64,000 nucleotides of DNA from Pandoraea sputorum (GCF_000814845.2 NZ_CP010431.2:1674001-1738000); one strand, 5' to 3'; shown: positions 26,431 to 35,347, counted from the stretch's first letter. Translations and numbers: made by a program. The notes: generated from the sequence alone by a model not told the origin.

Positions 26431-27957
26431 ATGACAAACTTCACGATTGACGCTTTCGATCATCCCCCGGGAGCGACGCTGGCCGAACCCGCAGCAAGGC
26501 CAGCCAGCAAAGGTTTCCCCTGGCACCACGCCTCAATGGAGGCCGTACAGGCGGCGCTCCATCGAGGCGAAGTGACTTCGGTCGAACTTGTGCAGGCCTG
26601 CGAAAGCGTCTGGCGTGAAGCCAACCCACGGCTCAATGCCGTCGTCGTGAGCGATTTCGAGCGAGCCTATCTCACCGCCAGGGAGTGTGATGCGCAGCGA
26701 CGGGCGGGACTTGCGCAAGGGCCGCTGCACGGGGTGCCGTTCACCATCAAAGAATCGTTCGATGTGCTCGGCTGGCCCACGACCGTGGGGGACCCCGCGT
26801 ACGCAGACAACACGGCAACGCGACATGCGACCGTCGTACAGCGTCTGGTCGATGCGGGTGCCATCCTGCTCGGCAAGACCAACGTGCCGCTTTGGTTGCG
26901 CGACTGGCAAAGCTACAACGCGGTGTACGGCACCACGCGCAATCCGCACGATCTGTCGCGCACCCCGGGAGGCTCGTCGGGCGGGAGCGCGGCCGCTGTC
27001 TGTTCGGGGATGGCGTTCTTCGACGTCGGTTCGGACATCGGTTCATCCATCCGAAATCCCGCCCACTACTGTGGGATCTTTTCGCACAAAAGCACGCACG
27101 GCCTCATACCGCTCGACGGTCACGGGTTGCCCGGTGGTGTGACCTTTCCCGATATCAATGTCGCCGGGCCGCTCGCGCGCAGCGCGGCCGACTTACGTCA
27201 TGTGCTGGGCGCGCTCGCTGGCCCGTCGGTCGATGCGGCCTGCGCGGTACGCATCGAGCTTCCGCATTGTGACGTCGACGACTTGCGTCAGATTCGCTTC
27301 GGTATTCTCCCGAATCATGCCGTCGCCGAGGTCGATGCCACCATCGAGCAATGCCTTGTGGATCTGGGTAAGACGCTTGAGCGTGAAGGCGCTCAGGTCG
27401 TCTGGAACGCGCGTCCGGCACTCGACGCGGCCGAACTCCTGCGGGTGTACACACTGCTCCTACGTGCGGCGACTTGCGGATATTTGTCCGACGAGGCGTA
27501 CGCATCCGCACAGACGGCGGCGCGCGATGTCGCGCTCGACGACTTACGCTACGCCTCGCTTCAGCACACCGGCGCGGTGCTGAGTCATCGCGACTGGCTG
27601 CGTCTGCAACCGCTGCGTGAGGGGTATGCCGCCGCGTGGCGCGCGCTGTTCGAGCAGGTGGATGTTCTGCTCTGTCCAGTGGCCGCGACGCCAGCGTTTC
27701 CCCTGAACGAAGCCGGTGCACCGTGGCAACGCACCCTCGACGTGAACGGTCGCGCGCAGCCGCTCACCACTCAGCTTTTCTGGGCAGGCCACTCAGGCCT
27801 GTGCGGCTTGCCCTCGACGGTGGCACCGGCCGGGCGCACCGCGCAGGGTCTGCCTGTCGGCGTACAAATCGTGGCGCCGCTGTACCACGACTTGCGCGCC
27901 ATCCGCGTTGCCGAACTGCTTGAAGCGGCCGGCTACGCCTTTGTTCCACCCGCCTGA
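26431..27957 (+). CDS. Amidase signature family hydrolase
   Basis: 508 aa. The Ser-cisSer-Lys triad is visible: Lys in GVPFTIKESFDV, cis-Ser in RTPGGSSGGSAAAV and nucleophile Ser in SDIGSSIRNPAHYCG (usual GGS reads GSS, the Ser before Ile is kept). The C-terminal GHSGLCGLPSTVAPAG is typical of fatty-acid-amide-hydrolase-like members. It hydrolyses a carboxamide to acid plus ammonia. No good ribosome-binding site precedes the ATG, so a short-leader mRNA is possible. It is the first gene of the second unit, under operator A. Confidence 0.9.
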   Translation: MTNFTIDAFDHPPGATLAEPAARPASKGFPWHHASMEAVQAALHRGEVTSVELVQACESVWREANPRLNAVVVSDFERAYLTARECDAQRRAGLAQGPLHGVPFTIKESFDVLGWPTTVGDPAYADNTATRHATVVQRLVDAGAILLGKTNVPLWLRDWQSYNAVYGTTRNPHDLSRTPGGSSGGSAAAVCSGMAFFDVGSDIGSSIRNPAHYCGIFSHKSTHGLIPLDGHGLPGGVTFPDINVAGPLARSAADLRHVLGALAGPSVDAACAVRIELPHCDVDDLRQIRFGILPNHAVAEVDATIEQCLVDLGKTLEREGAQVVWNARPALDAAELLRVYTLLLRAATCGYLSDEAYASAQTAARDVALDDLRYASLQHTGAVLSHRDWLRLQPLREGYAAAWRALFEQVDVLLCPVAATPAFPLNEAGAPWQRTLDVNGRAQPLTTQLFWAGHSGLCGLPSTVAPAGRTAQGLPVGVQIVAPLYHDLRAIRVAELLEAAGYAFVPPA

Positions 27958-28020
27958 GGCACCACCCTTTTCATCACCGACGATCCCACAGAACCAAGAC
28001 AACTCAAGGAGGACACCACC

Positions 28021-29352
28021 ATGTCCTGGCTCAGCTCACTATCGAGAAACGAGAAGCGCGCCTTTGCAGGTACGTTCATCGGCCACACGGTCGACGTCTA
28101 CGACTTCATGATTTATTCCTTCCTCATTCCGGTGTTGCTCACCACCTGGAATATGAGCAAGGCAACGGCAGGCAGCATCGTCACTTACACACTGATCGCC
28201 TCGCTCGTCGGCGCGATCGGCGCGGGCCTGCTGGCAGACCGCTACGGTCGGGTGAAAATTCTGCGATGGACGATCGCGCTCTTTGCGCTGGCATGCTTTG
28301 CTTGCGGGCTGGCCAACTCGCCTACGCAACTGGCCGTGCTGCGCATCATTCAGGGGTTGGGCTTCGGCGGCGAGTCGTCGCTGTGCATGGTGCTGGTCAT
28401 GGAGACGATCCGGAATCCGGCGCATCGCGGCAAGTTCTCGGGATTCACCGCCAGCAGCTATTCGTTTGGCTGGGCGCTGGCGGCGCTGGCTTACAGCGCG
28501 ATTTTCAACTGGCTACCGCCGGAATGGGCGTGGCGCGTGTGCCTGTTCATCGGCGTGGCGCCCGCTTTACTGGTGTTCTGGCTGCGACGCAATCTCGAAG
28601 AGCCGGAAGCCTTCACGCGCACGCTGGCCGAGCGCAGTCAGACGAGCCCGCTGACGACGATTCGTGGCGTGTTCAAGGGGCGGCTCGCAGCCCGCACGCT
28701 ATGGTGCAGTCTGCTCTCCGGGGGCATGCTCGGCTCGTATTACGCCATCGCAACGTGGATGCCCACTTGGCTCAAGACCGAGCGTGGCCTCTCGGTGACG
28801 GGGACCGGATTGTGGCTGGCCATCACCATCACCGGTTCCATCGTAGGTTATGCCGTGGGCGCATGGTGCACCGACAAGCTGGGCAGACGGCCGACGTACA
28901 TCCTGTTCGCGATCGGCGCCTTCGCGATGAGCATTGCGTACATGCTGATCCCCGCGCCCATGCCGGTCATGATGGTGCTGGGTTTCCTGATGGGCGTGCT
29001 GATGCAGGGGACGTTTGCCGGGGTCGCCGCGACCATCTCCGAGACGTATCCGCATGAGATTCGGGCGACGGGCTACGGCGTGGCGTATAACGCCGGGCGT
29101 GTGATCGGCTCCGTGTTTCCGTTCATGGCGGGCTGGCTTGCCAGCGGTCACACCACGCTGACGCTCGCGATCCCTGTCGTGGCGGCAGTCGGTTATGGAC
29201 TCGTCGTCATCGCGGCAATCATGCTGCCCGAGACCAACGGCATTGCGCTCGACGCCATCGAACCCGTCGACAACGCATCTGCAACATCGGCGGCACACAT
29301 CGGCACCCATGCCGCGCCGCAGGCCGCCGCCGTTGGCCGTTCTGCCGACTGA
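28021..29352 (+). CDS. MFS transporter (AAHS/sialate-type organic acid:H+ symporter)
   Basis: 443 aa with about 12 membrane helices. GTFIGHTVDVYDFMIYSFLIP in helix 1, the loop ADRYGRVKIL after helix 2, GLGFGGESSLCMVLVMET in helix 4 and a second loop TDKLGRRPT fit the organic/aromatic acid symporter group. An aaggagg ribosome-binding site lies before the ATG. It follows the amidase by 63 bp and probably imports the amide substrate or its acid product. Confidence 0.87.
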   Translation: MSWLSSLSRNEKRAFAGTFIGHTVDVYDFMIYSFLIPVLLTTWNMSKATAGSIVTYTLIASLVGAIGAGLLADRYGRVKILRWTIALFALACFACGLANSPTQLAVLRIIQGLGFGGESSLCMVLVMETIRNPAHRGKFSGFTASSYSFGWALAALAYSAIFNWLPPEWAWRVCLFIGVAPALLVFWLRRNLEEPEAFTRTLAERSQTSPLTTIRGVFKGRLAARTLWCSLLSGGMLGSYYAIATWMPTWLKTERGLSVTGTGLWLAITITGSIVGYAVGAWCTDKLGRRPTYILFAIGAFAMSIAYMLIPAPMPVMMVLGFLMGVLMQGTFAGVAATISETYPHEIRATGYGVAYNAGRVIGSVFPFMAGWLASGHTTLTLAIPVVAAVGYGLVVIAAIMLPETNGIALDAIEPVDNASATSAAHIGTHAAPQAAAVGRSAD

Positions 29353-29412
29353 CCTTTCCCGGAAAGACTTCTGATTCACTCGTTTCGTCGTATTGGCATT
29401 TTTTGCAAAACA

Positions 29413-29425
29413 GTATACCGTATAC
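29413..29425. promoter_or_regulatory. Operator B, GTATAC-C-GTATAC
   Basis: Perfect 13-bp palindrome (both halves GTATAC) in the gap between the MFS gene and the HDO gene. A TTGGCA at 29393 and the TATACC inside the site (15 bp apart) could form the promoter, so binding would block RNA polymerase. Strongest of the three sites. Confidence 0.7.
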
Positions 29426-29483
29426 AAAAATCATCCGATCCAGCGCTTAGGGATCGTTCACCTGGCAATCAAAGGAGTTGGAC

Positions 29484-30215
29484 ATGGCAGAGCTGATGGA
29501 CCGCGAAACCTTCCGCGCGGCACTCGAAGAGGCAATCAAGGGCAAGAGCGCGAACAAGGCACCGTTTAGCGTGGCGTGGGCGAGCGGCAAGCTCTCTCGC
29601 GCGCATCTTGCACGCTGGGCCGAGAACCACTACCACTACGTCGGGCCGTTTGCCGACTATCTCGGCTACCTGTATGCACGCACGCCCGATCACATGACCG
29701 AAGCGAAGGACTTCCTGCTCGCGAACATGTACGAGGAAGAGATCGGCGGCGATCGACATACCGATCTGCTGATTCGCTTCGCCGAGGCCTGCGGCACGAC
29801 GCGCGAGCGCGTCGTCGATCCGGACAACATGTCGCCCACGACGCGCGGGCTGCAAAGCTGGTGTTATGCCGTGGCCATGCGCGAAGACCCGGTCGTCGCC
29901 GTGGCCGGGCTGGTGGTGGGGCTTGAGTCGCAAGTCCCGTCGATTTACCGCAAGCAGACGCCCACGCTGCGCGACACCTACAAGTTCACCGACGAGGAAG
30001 TCGAGTTCTTCGATCTGCACATCGTGTCCGACGAGATCCACGGCGAGCGCGGCTACCAGATCGTGCTGGAGAACGCGAACACGCCGGAGCTTCAGGCGCG
30101 CTGTCTGAAGATTTGCGAGATCGGTGCGCAAATGCGCCTGCTGTATACCACGGCGCTTTACTACGACTACGTGGAGAAGGAGTTGCCGTTGCCTGAACTT
30201 GGGCTGGCGGCCTGA
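29484..30215 (+). CDS. Heme-oxygenase-like diiron oxidase (HDO; PqqC/TenA-fold iron-containing redox enzyme)
   Basis: 243 aa, predicted all-helical and soluble. A diiron ligand set is readable: Glu85 and His92 (YEEEIGGDRH, E-x6-H), Glu148 (VVGLESQVP), and His179-x3-Asp183-x2-His186 (DLHIVSDEIHGE). This is the pattern of HDO enzymes such as UndA, BesC and CADD rather than thiaminase TenA or cofactor-less PqqC. HDOs use O2 for N-oxygenation, desaturation or C-C cleavage. An AAAGGAG box lies 6 nt before the ATG, which is why it is preferred over the TTG at 29478. It heads a unit with ALDH, GlcG, reductase and two ferredoxins, which could reduce it. Family solid, reaction unknown. Confidence 0.82.
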   Translation: MAELMDRETFRAALEEAIKGKSANKAPFSVAWASGKLSRAHLARWAENHYHYVGPFADYLGYLYARTPDHMTEAKDFLLANMYEEEIGGDRHTDLLIRFAEACGTTRERVVDPDNMSPTTRGLQSWCYAVAMREDPVVAVAGLVVGLESQVPSIYRKQTPTLRDTYKFTDEEVEFFDLHIVSDEIHGERGYQIVLENANTPELQARCLKICEIGAQMRLLYTTALYYDYVEKELPLPELGLAA

Positions 30216-30298
30216 CTGACGTAGCGCCGCGTTCCTGTGCCACGCATGACTGGCAGGGGAGCGCGGCCCCCCGGCTTCTTTGCAGGACTGTTGCAGTG

Positions 30299-31753
30299 AT
30301 GACAACTGTGCCCACGTTCTTCAACTACATCGACGGTGAATGGTGCGCGAGCCAGACCGGACGCACCTTCGAGAACCGTAACCCCGCCGACACACGCGAT
30401 GTCGTCGGCGAATTTCAGGCATCCGGCGAAGCCGACGCGACAGCGGCGGTTCAGGCAGCCGCCTCGGCATTCTCCGCATGGAAGCGTGCCGCGCCCGGCG
30501 CGCGCGCCAAAGTCTTGCTGAGCGCGGCGGCTTATCTGGAGCGTCATGCAGAGCGATTCGGCGACGAGCTTGCCCGCGAGGAGGGCAAGCAGAAATCGCT
30601 CGCTAAGGACGAGTTTCTGCGAGCGTCCCAGACCTTGCGTTACTACGCCATTGAAGCCCAGTCGTTCGGCGGCGAGACCTTCCCGAACGACGATGCAGAC
30701 ATGGCGGTGTATACCGTTCGCGAACCGCTCGGCGTCGTGACCGTCATTTCTCCGTGGAATTTCCCCGTCTCGATTCCGGCGCGCAAGATTGCGCCCGCCT
30801 TGATCTGCGGAAACACGGTCGTATTCAAGCCTGCCACCGATGCGCCCTTGAGTGGCCTGCGGCTGGTCGAGGCGTTCGTCGAAGCGGGTATCCCGCGCGG
30901 CGTGCTGAATTTCGTCACGGGCAGCGCCAGCGCTGTCGGGCCGGTGCTGGTCGGCGCAAAGGAGATCCGGGCGATTTCCTTCACGGGGTCGACATCTGCG
31001 GGTGAGCAGATTCACCGCGCTGCATCGATGTCGACGCGCACGCAAATGGAACTCGGCGGCAAGAATGCGCTGATCGTGCTGGCATCCCGCGACATTGACC
31101 GTGCCGTCGATCTCACGGTGAAGGGCGGATTCTCGCTGACGGGGCAGGCATGCACGGGGACGAGCCGCGTGCTGGTCGCCCGTGAGATTCGTGCGGCGTT
31201 CGTCGAAAAGCTGGTGGCGCGAACAGCGGCGCTCAAGATCGGTCCGGGCCTTGAGGCGGGCAACGATATCGGGCCGCTCGCCACCGAGGGGCAGCTTCGA
31301 ACGGTACTTGAGTACGTCGAGATCGGTCGTGGCGAAGCCAAACTGGTTTGCGGCGGAACACAGATCGTGGACGGTGCCTATGCGCACGGCTACTTCGTGA
31401 CACCCGCGATCTTCACTGATGTGCCCCGCGATGCGCGCATCGCTCGTGAAGAAATCTTCGGGCCGGTGATAGCCGTCATCGATGTCGATGGCTACGAGGA
31501 TGCCATTGCGGTGGCCAACGACAGCGACTACGGACTGGCCGCTTCGCTGGTCACGCAGGACGCGTGCCTCATGCATCGCTTCGTCGACGACATAGAAGTC
31601 GGCACCGTCAAGATCAATCGCACGACGACCGGCAATCTGATCAACGCCCCGTTCGGTGGCCTCAAGCGCTCTAGCACGGCGACGTTCCGCGAATCGGGGC
31701 GCGACGGCCTCGACTTCTATTTGCAGGTCAAGACGATTTATCGCGGCGTCTGA
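30299..31753 (+). CDS. Aldehyde dehydrogenase (2-oxoglutarate-semialdehyde dehydrogenase-like)
   Basis: NAD(P)-dependent ALDH of 484 aa. Visible are SPWNFPVSIPARKIAPAL, FTGSTSAGEQI, the general base Glu in QMELGGKNALIV and the nucleophile Cys in SLTGQACTGTSRVLV. The GQxCTxxSR pattern resembles alpha-ketoglutaric-semialdehyde (2,5-dioxovalerate) dehydrogenases of the YcbD type more than GabD; 2-aminomuconate-semialdehyde dehydrogenase is another candidate given the region. Start is ambiguous between GTG 30296 and ATG 30299. It lies 84 bp after the HDO gene. Confidence 0.88.
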   Translation: MTTVPTFFNYIDGEWCASQTGRTFENRNPADTRDVVGEFQASGEADATAAVQAAASAFSAWKRAAPGARAKVLLSAAAYLERHAERFGDELAREEGKQKSLAKDEFLRASQTLRYYAIEAQSFGGETFPNDDADMAVYTVREPLGVVTVISPWNFPVSIPARKIAPALICGNTVVFKPATDAPLSGLRLVEAFVEAGIPRGVLNFVTGSASAVGPVLVGAKEIRAISFTGSTSAGEQIHRAASMSTRTQMELGGKNALIVLASRDIDRAVDLTVKGGFSLTGQACTGTSRVLVAREIRAAFVEKLVARTAALKIGPGLEAGNDIGPLATEGQLRTVLEYVEIGRGEAKLVCGGTQIVDGAYAHGYFVTPAIFTDVPRDARIAREEIFGPVIAVIDVDGYEDAIAVANDSDYGLAASLVTQDACLMHRFVDDIEVGTVKINRTTTGNLINAPFGGLKRSSTATFRESGRDGLDFYLQVKTIYRGV

Positions 31754-31797
31754 AGCCGACCGCACACGTCCGATCAACACAGGATTTTCACTTCGAC

Positions 31798-32277
31798 ATG
31801 AAACCTTTTTTCAAACTTGAACTGGCCGAAGCGCGTCACATGATCGCGGCGGCCATCGCACGCTCGCATGAAATCGGCGTGCTCGAATCGATTTGCGTAG
31901 TCGACGAAGGCGGCTTTCCGCTCGCACTCGAACGCATGGACGGCGGCCGTATCACAGGCCCGCAGATCGCTTGGAACAAAGCGTTCACCGCGGCCGGACA
32001 CAAGCGCTCGACGCATTTGTTCACCACACCACCGAACGGTCCTGCACTGCCGGGCAACGAGGCATTCGGCATTCAGTGGAGCTTCGAAGGCCGGTTTGCT
32101 GCGTTCGTCGGCGGCTTCCCCATAGTGGTCGATGGTCAGGTTGTAGGCGGCATCGGTTTGTCCGGGGGGAACGGCGAGCAGGACACGCAGGCGGGTCTGG
32201 CGGGCCTGAGCGCGCTGCAATCGTTGCTGGGTGCCAGCGGTCGTGAAGTGCTGGTGCAGGCCGACATCAAACTCTGA
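31798..32277 (+). CDS. GlcG/HbpS family protein
   Basis: 159 aa, the normal size for this family. It has the GlcG/HbpS core: opening LELAEARHMIAAAIARSHEIG, VVDEGGFPLALERMDG, NKAFTAAGHKRST and the C-terminal VVGGIGLSGGNGEQD. Members bind heme or other ligands; their role in catabolic operons is not settled. No signal peptide is seen, so it is cytoplasmic. It lies between the aldehyde dehydrogenase and the ferredoxin reductase. Confidence 0.85.
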   Translation: MKPFFKLELAEARHMIAAAIARSHEIGVLESICVVDEGGFPLALERMDGGRITGPQIAWNKAFTAAGHKRSTHLFTTPPNGPALPGNEAFGIQWSFEGRFAAFVGGFPIVVDGQVVGGIGLSGGNGEQDTQAGLAGLSALQSLLGASGREVLVQADIKL

Positions 32278-32291
32278 CGGCGAGGAAAATC

Positions 32292-33320
32292 GTGGCCCAT
32301 CGAATCACCTGGATCGAAGCGCAGTGCAGCTTCGATGCATCGCCCGACGAGACCGTGCTGTCGGCGGCGCACCGGGCAGGCGTCGCGTTGCCGTCGGAAT
32401 GTGAATTCGGCGGCTGCGGGACATGCCGTGTGACGTTGCGCGAAGGACACGTGCAATACGAAGAGATGCCCCTCGCGTTGTCGCATGAGGACGCCGAGGC
32501 GGGCTTCGCGTTGCTCTGTCAGGCACGTGCCTGTTCCGATCTGGTCGTGAGTACCGAGCGATTGCTGGACGCACCGACTGCACAGCGTCGCCAGGCGAAG
32601 GTGCTGCGCGTAGAACCCCTGAGTGGCGACGTCACGCGTCTCGTGCTGGCGTTCGACGATGGACAGCCTTTCGTGTTTCGTCCGGGGCAATACCTGAACG
32701 TACTTCTGGGTGAGCTCGGGGCACGCAGTTTCTCGATGGCGTCGCGAGCGCCGCTGGCGGACGATCCCGCGCTGGCGGAGTTCCACATCCGTCGTATCGA
32801 CGGTGGCCATTTCACGCATCGGCGACTCGGCACGCTGCGCGCGGGCGAAACGCTGGACGTCGAAGCGCCGCTCGGTGCCTTTGGCTATCACGCGGACGAT
32901 TATCGACCGATCGTGATGGTCGCGACCGGCACGGGCATCGCGCCACTTCGCAGCATGCTGTCCGAAATGCTGGCAGACGGTGATACGCCACCCATCACGT
33001 TGTATTGGGGCGCACGCACCGCCGACGCCCTGTATCTGCATGAAGAACTCGAAGCGCTCGCTGCGACGCATGAGGACTTCCGCTATGTGCCGGTGCTCTC
33101 GCGTGCGGACGCGGGCTGGCAGGGCGTGCGGGGCTACGTGCAAGACGCGGTGCTTTCCGATCAGCCCGATCTGTCGGAGCACGCCATCTATCTGTGTGGT
33201 TCGCCGGTGATGATCGCCGACGCGACCCGATCGTTTGTCGCGAACGGGGCAAGCGTGCGGTACCTGTACGCCGACAGCTTCACCTTTCACCACGCGCCAC
33301 CGGTCGATGTGGCCGCGTGA
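32292..33320 (+). CDS. [2Fe-2S] ferredoxin-FAD-NAD(P)H oxidoreductase
   Basis: 342 aa, three domains: plant-type [2Fe-2S] domain (1-90; CEFGGCGTC with a fourth Cys in ALLCQA), FAD domain (about 100-195; RSFSMAS) and NAD domain (about 200-335; MVATGTGIAPLRSML and YLCGSPVMIAD). This is the layout of phenol-hydroxylase or CDP-glucoseen reductases, which feed electrons from NAD(P)H to an oxygenase. Starts at GTG 32292. With the ferredoxins downstream it forms a complete electron chain, presumably for the HDO enzyme. Confidence 0.92.
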   Translation: MAHRITWIEAQCSFDASPDETVLSAAHRAGVALPSECEFGGCGTCRVTLREGHVQYEEMPLALSHEDAEAGFALLCQARACSDLVVSTERLLDAPTAQRRQAKVLRVEPLSGDVTRLVLAFDDGQPFVFRPGQYLNVLLGELGARSFSMASRAPLADDPALAEFHIRRIDGGHFTHRRLGTLRAGETLDVEAPLGAFGYHADDYRPIVMVATGTGIAPLRSMLSEMLADGDTPPITLYWGARTADALYLHEELEALAATHEDFRYVPVLSRADAGWQGVRGYVQDAVLSDQPDLSEHAIYLCGSPVMIADATRSFVANGASVRYLYADSFTFHHAPPVDVAA

Positions 33321-33345
33321 AACACCCGATCTGACAGGGGGCTTC

Positions 33346-33675
33346 ATGCCAGTCGTCGTATTTCACAAGAACGGCCAGACCTTTCAGGACGAGGTGAAGC
33401 CGAACGCCAATCTCGTGGTGCGCGCGGGGATCAAGCAGTTCCCGTATCCGCATCTGCGCTACGAATGCGGGATGGGCAAGTGTGCCCGGTGTGCCTGCCG
33501 GGTGCTGGCGGGCGCCGAGCATTTGCCCGCCCCTAACTGGAAAGAGAAGAAGCAACTGGGCGAGCGGCTGTCCGAGGGCTACAGACTCGTGTGCCAGTTG
33601 TGGATCGAGCACGATATCGAACTGGAGCAAGGGGCCGAGGTCGCCGTCGCCGCCCCGGAAGTCTGCGCTAAGTAG
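33346..33675 (+). CDS. [2Fe-2S] ferredoxin
   Basis: 109 aa. Cysteine ligands follow the C-x4-C-x2-C...C pattern (YECGMGKCARCACRV and RLVCQL near residue 83). An additional Cys sits two residues after the third ligand. The insert NWKEKKQLGERLSEGYRL is long. The ATG at 33346 follows a gacagggggc box; longer upstream frames overlap the reductase and are rejected. It is co-directional with the reductase and a second ferredoxin. Confidence 0.87.
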   Translation: MPVVVFHKNGQTFQDEVKPNANLVVRAGIKQFPYPHLRYECGMGKCARCACRVLAGAEHLPAPNWKEKKQLGERLSEGYRLVCQLWIEHDIELEQGAEVAVAAPEVCAK

Positions 33676-33710
33676 CCGTAGACGTTGAGCCATCGCGACA
33701 AGGAGTTCGC

Positions 33711-34301
33711 ATGTTCATTGTATTGACGAGTCGCCCGGGCCAATACCGCAGCGAGCCGACACCCGGCATCACCGCGCTGGAAACGCACGACTATTTTTAC
33801 GGAAAGCGCCATGTCGCGGCCTTCGTGGTTGCGCGACTCGACACGCCGACGCGCGTGCGCATCGTCGACGAGGCGGCCGGTGACGCCAACCTCGTGCCGA
33901 CAAAATTCTTCGAGCAGTTCGAGAGCGTTCCCGACGCGCTCGCGTCCCTACAGTCTTTAGTCGGTGGCGATCCTGCGGCCGCGCGGCTGACCCGTCGCGA
34001 CGACACGGTGCGCGTCGCGACGACGGTCCAGATCACCTTCCTGACGAATGGCGGCAAGATCGTCGAGGCCGCGCCGAACAGCAATCTGTTGCGGGTCTCG
34101 CTGCGGGAAAAGGGCGGTATACCGTTCAAGTGTGGGGGCGGACTGTGCGGCACGTGTCGATGCAAGGTCGAAGCGGGCATTGAGCATACCGACGCGGTCA
34201 AAGCCAAGGAGCGCCGTCATCTGACGGACGAAGCGATTGCAGAAGGGTACCGAATGGCCTGCCAGACGTTCGTCAACGGCGATGTGAGCGTGTCATGGTG
34301 A
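33711..34301 (+). CDS. [2Fe-2S] ferredoxin with an unrecognised N-terminal domain
   Basis: 196 aa. The C-terminal half (about 103-196) is a [2Fe-2S] ferredoxin: FKCGGGLCGTCRCKVEAG with a fourth Cys in GYRMACQTF. The first ~100 residues (FIVLTSRPGQYRSEP, YFYGKRHVAAFVVARL, VRIVDEAAGDAN, VPTKFFEQFESVPDAL) form a separate alpha/beta segment that I do not recognise; it might dock the ferredoxin to a partner. An aaggag box precedes the ATG. The stop overlaps the next gene by 7 bp. Confidence 0.8.
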   Translation: MFIVLTSRPGQYRSEPTPGITALETHDYFYGKRHVAAFVVARLDTPTRVRIVDEAAGDANLVPTKFFEQFESVPDALASLQSLVGGDPAAARLTRRDDTVRVATTVQITFLTNGGKIVEAAPNSNLLRVSLREKGGIPFKCGGGLCGTCRCKVEAGIEHTDAVKAKERRHLTDEAIAEGYRMACQTFVNGDVSVSW

Positions 34302-35257
34302 ATGAGGGCAACGTCGCCATGGAACCGTTCGGCGCATTGCCGCAGGCGCAGCGCCAGCAGATGCTGGAGATCGGTCCACGCTGGAATGACGATATCGTCG
34401 GCAATCGCAAGATCGTGATCGACTGCTACACGCCGGTCGTGGCGGTCGCCCCGAAGAGCCCGCATGTTGCGCGCGATTTACCTTACGGCGCGAACGCGCG
34501 TCAGGTACTCGATGTATTCAGCCCTGTGCGCAAATCGAGCGATTCGCCCGACGCCCTGCGCGATGCCGTGATTTTCGTTCATGGCGGTGCGTTCGTACGC
34601 GGCAGCAAAAGCGTGAACGGCGAGATTTACGACAACGTTTGCCACTGGTTCGCGAGACAGGGCGTTGTGGCCGTCAACGTGGAATACAGATTGGCCGACA
34701 TTGCGCCGTGGCCCGGTGGGACGGACGATGTCGCCGATGCCGTTTTGTGGGTGCACGAACACGCCCGGGAGTGGGGCATCGATCCGCAGAGGATCTTCCT
34801 TGTCGGGCATTCTGCCGGTGGCACCCATGCGGCAAGCAGTCTGTTCGATCCTGGTCACGCGCGAGGTGACGACATGCGCGGGATCGTCGCGGGACTGGTG
34901 CTTATCAGCGCGAGACTCTTTGCCGATACCGATCCCCGAAATCCGAACGCCGGGCCAGTGCGGACATATTTCGGTCCGGATGAATCGACGTATACGGAGC
35001 GCTCACCGCTCACGCACGCTACCCGAAGTGTCCTGCCGACCATGATCGCGGTCGCTGAATACGAGAATCGGTTTCTCGACGACTACGGTGCAGAGTTCTT
35101 CCTGCGTTTGCTGCGGCATCGGGGGGCGCCGCCGCGCTTCGTTCAGGCGCGCGGGCACAATCACACGTCCATCGTGGCGCACTTTAATTCCGGCGAGGAC
35201 TGGCTCGGGCGGGAAATGCTGGCTTTCATGGCCTCGATACCGGGCCGAGGCCGATAG
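34295..35257 (+). CDS. Alpha/beta hydrolase (HSL/formamidase-like)
   Basis: 320 aa. It has the oxyanion-hole motif HGGAF (VIFVHGGAFVRGS), nucleophile elbow GHSAGG, and a C-terminal His in GHNHTSIV; the acid is probably the Asp in ENRFLDDYG. The HGG motif and size fit hormone-sensitive-lipase/kynurenine-formamidase-type enzymes acting on esters or amides. It starts 7 bp inside the ferredoxin gene and is the last enzyme of the unit. An internal ATG at 34319 is possible. Confidence 0.85.
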   Translation: MVNEGNVAMEPFGALPQAQRQQMLEIGPRWNDDIVGNRKIVIDCYTPVVAVAPKSPHVARDLPYGANARQVLDVFSPVRKSSDSPDALRDAVIFVHGGAFVRGSKSVNGEIYDNVCHWFARQGVVAVNVEYRLADIAPWPGGTDDVADAVLWVHEHAREWGIDPQRIFLVGHSAGGTHAASSLFDPGHARGDDMRGIVAGLVLISARLFADTDPRNPNAGPVRTYFGPDESTYTERSPLTHATRSVLPTMIAVAEYENRFLDDYGAEFFLRLLRHRGAPPRFVQARGHNHTSIVAHFNSGEDWLGREMLAFMASIPGRGR

Positions 35258-35279
35258 ATGCAGCACCCAAATTCATATT

Positions 35280-35292
35280 GTGTACAGTCTAC
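35280..35292. promoter_or_regulatory. Operator C, GTGTAC-A-GTCTAC
   Basis: 13-bp near-palindrome GTGTACAGTCTAC, 56 bp before the GntR ATG. It matches operators A and B at 10 or more of 13 positions, which fits autoregulation. Confidence 0.55.
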
Positions 35293-35347
35293 GAAATGCC
35301 GCGCGCTGCTAGAATTGCGCCATTGGCGGTTAGGGGAGACTGGAAAT

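Noticed and set aside
29484..30215. Reading of the HDO gene as thiaminase II (TenA) or PqqC
   Set aside because: No thiamine or pqq genes nearby, and a full set of metal ligands is present that those two do not need.
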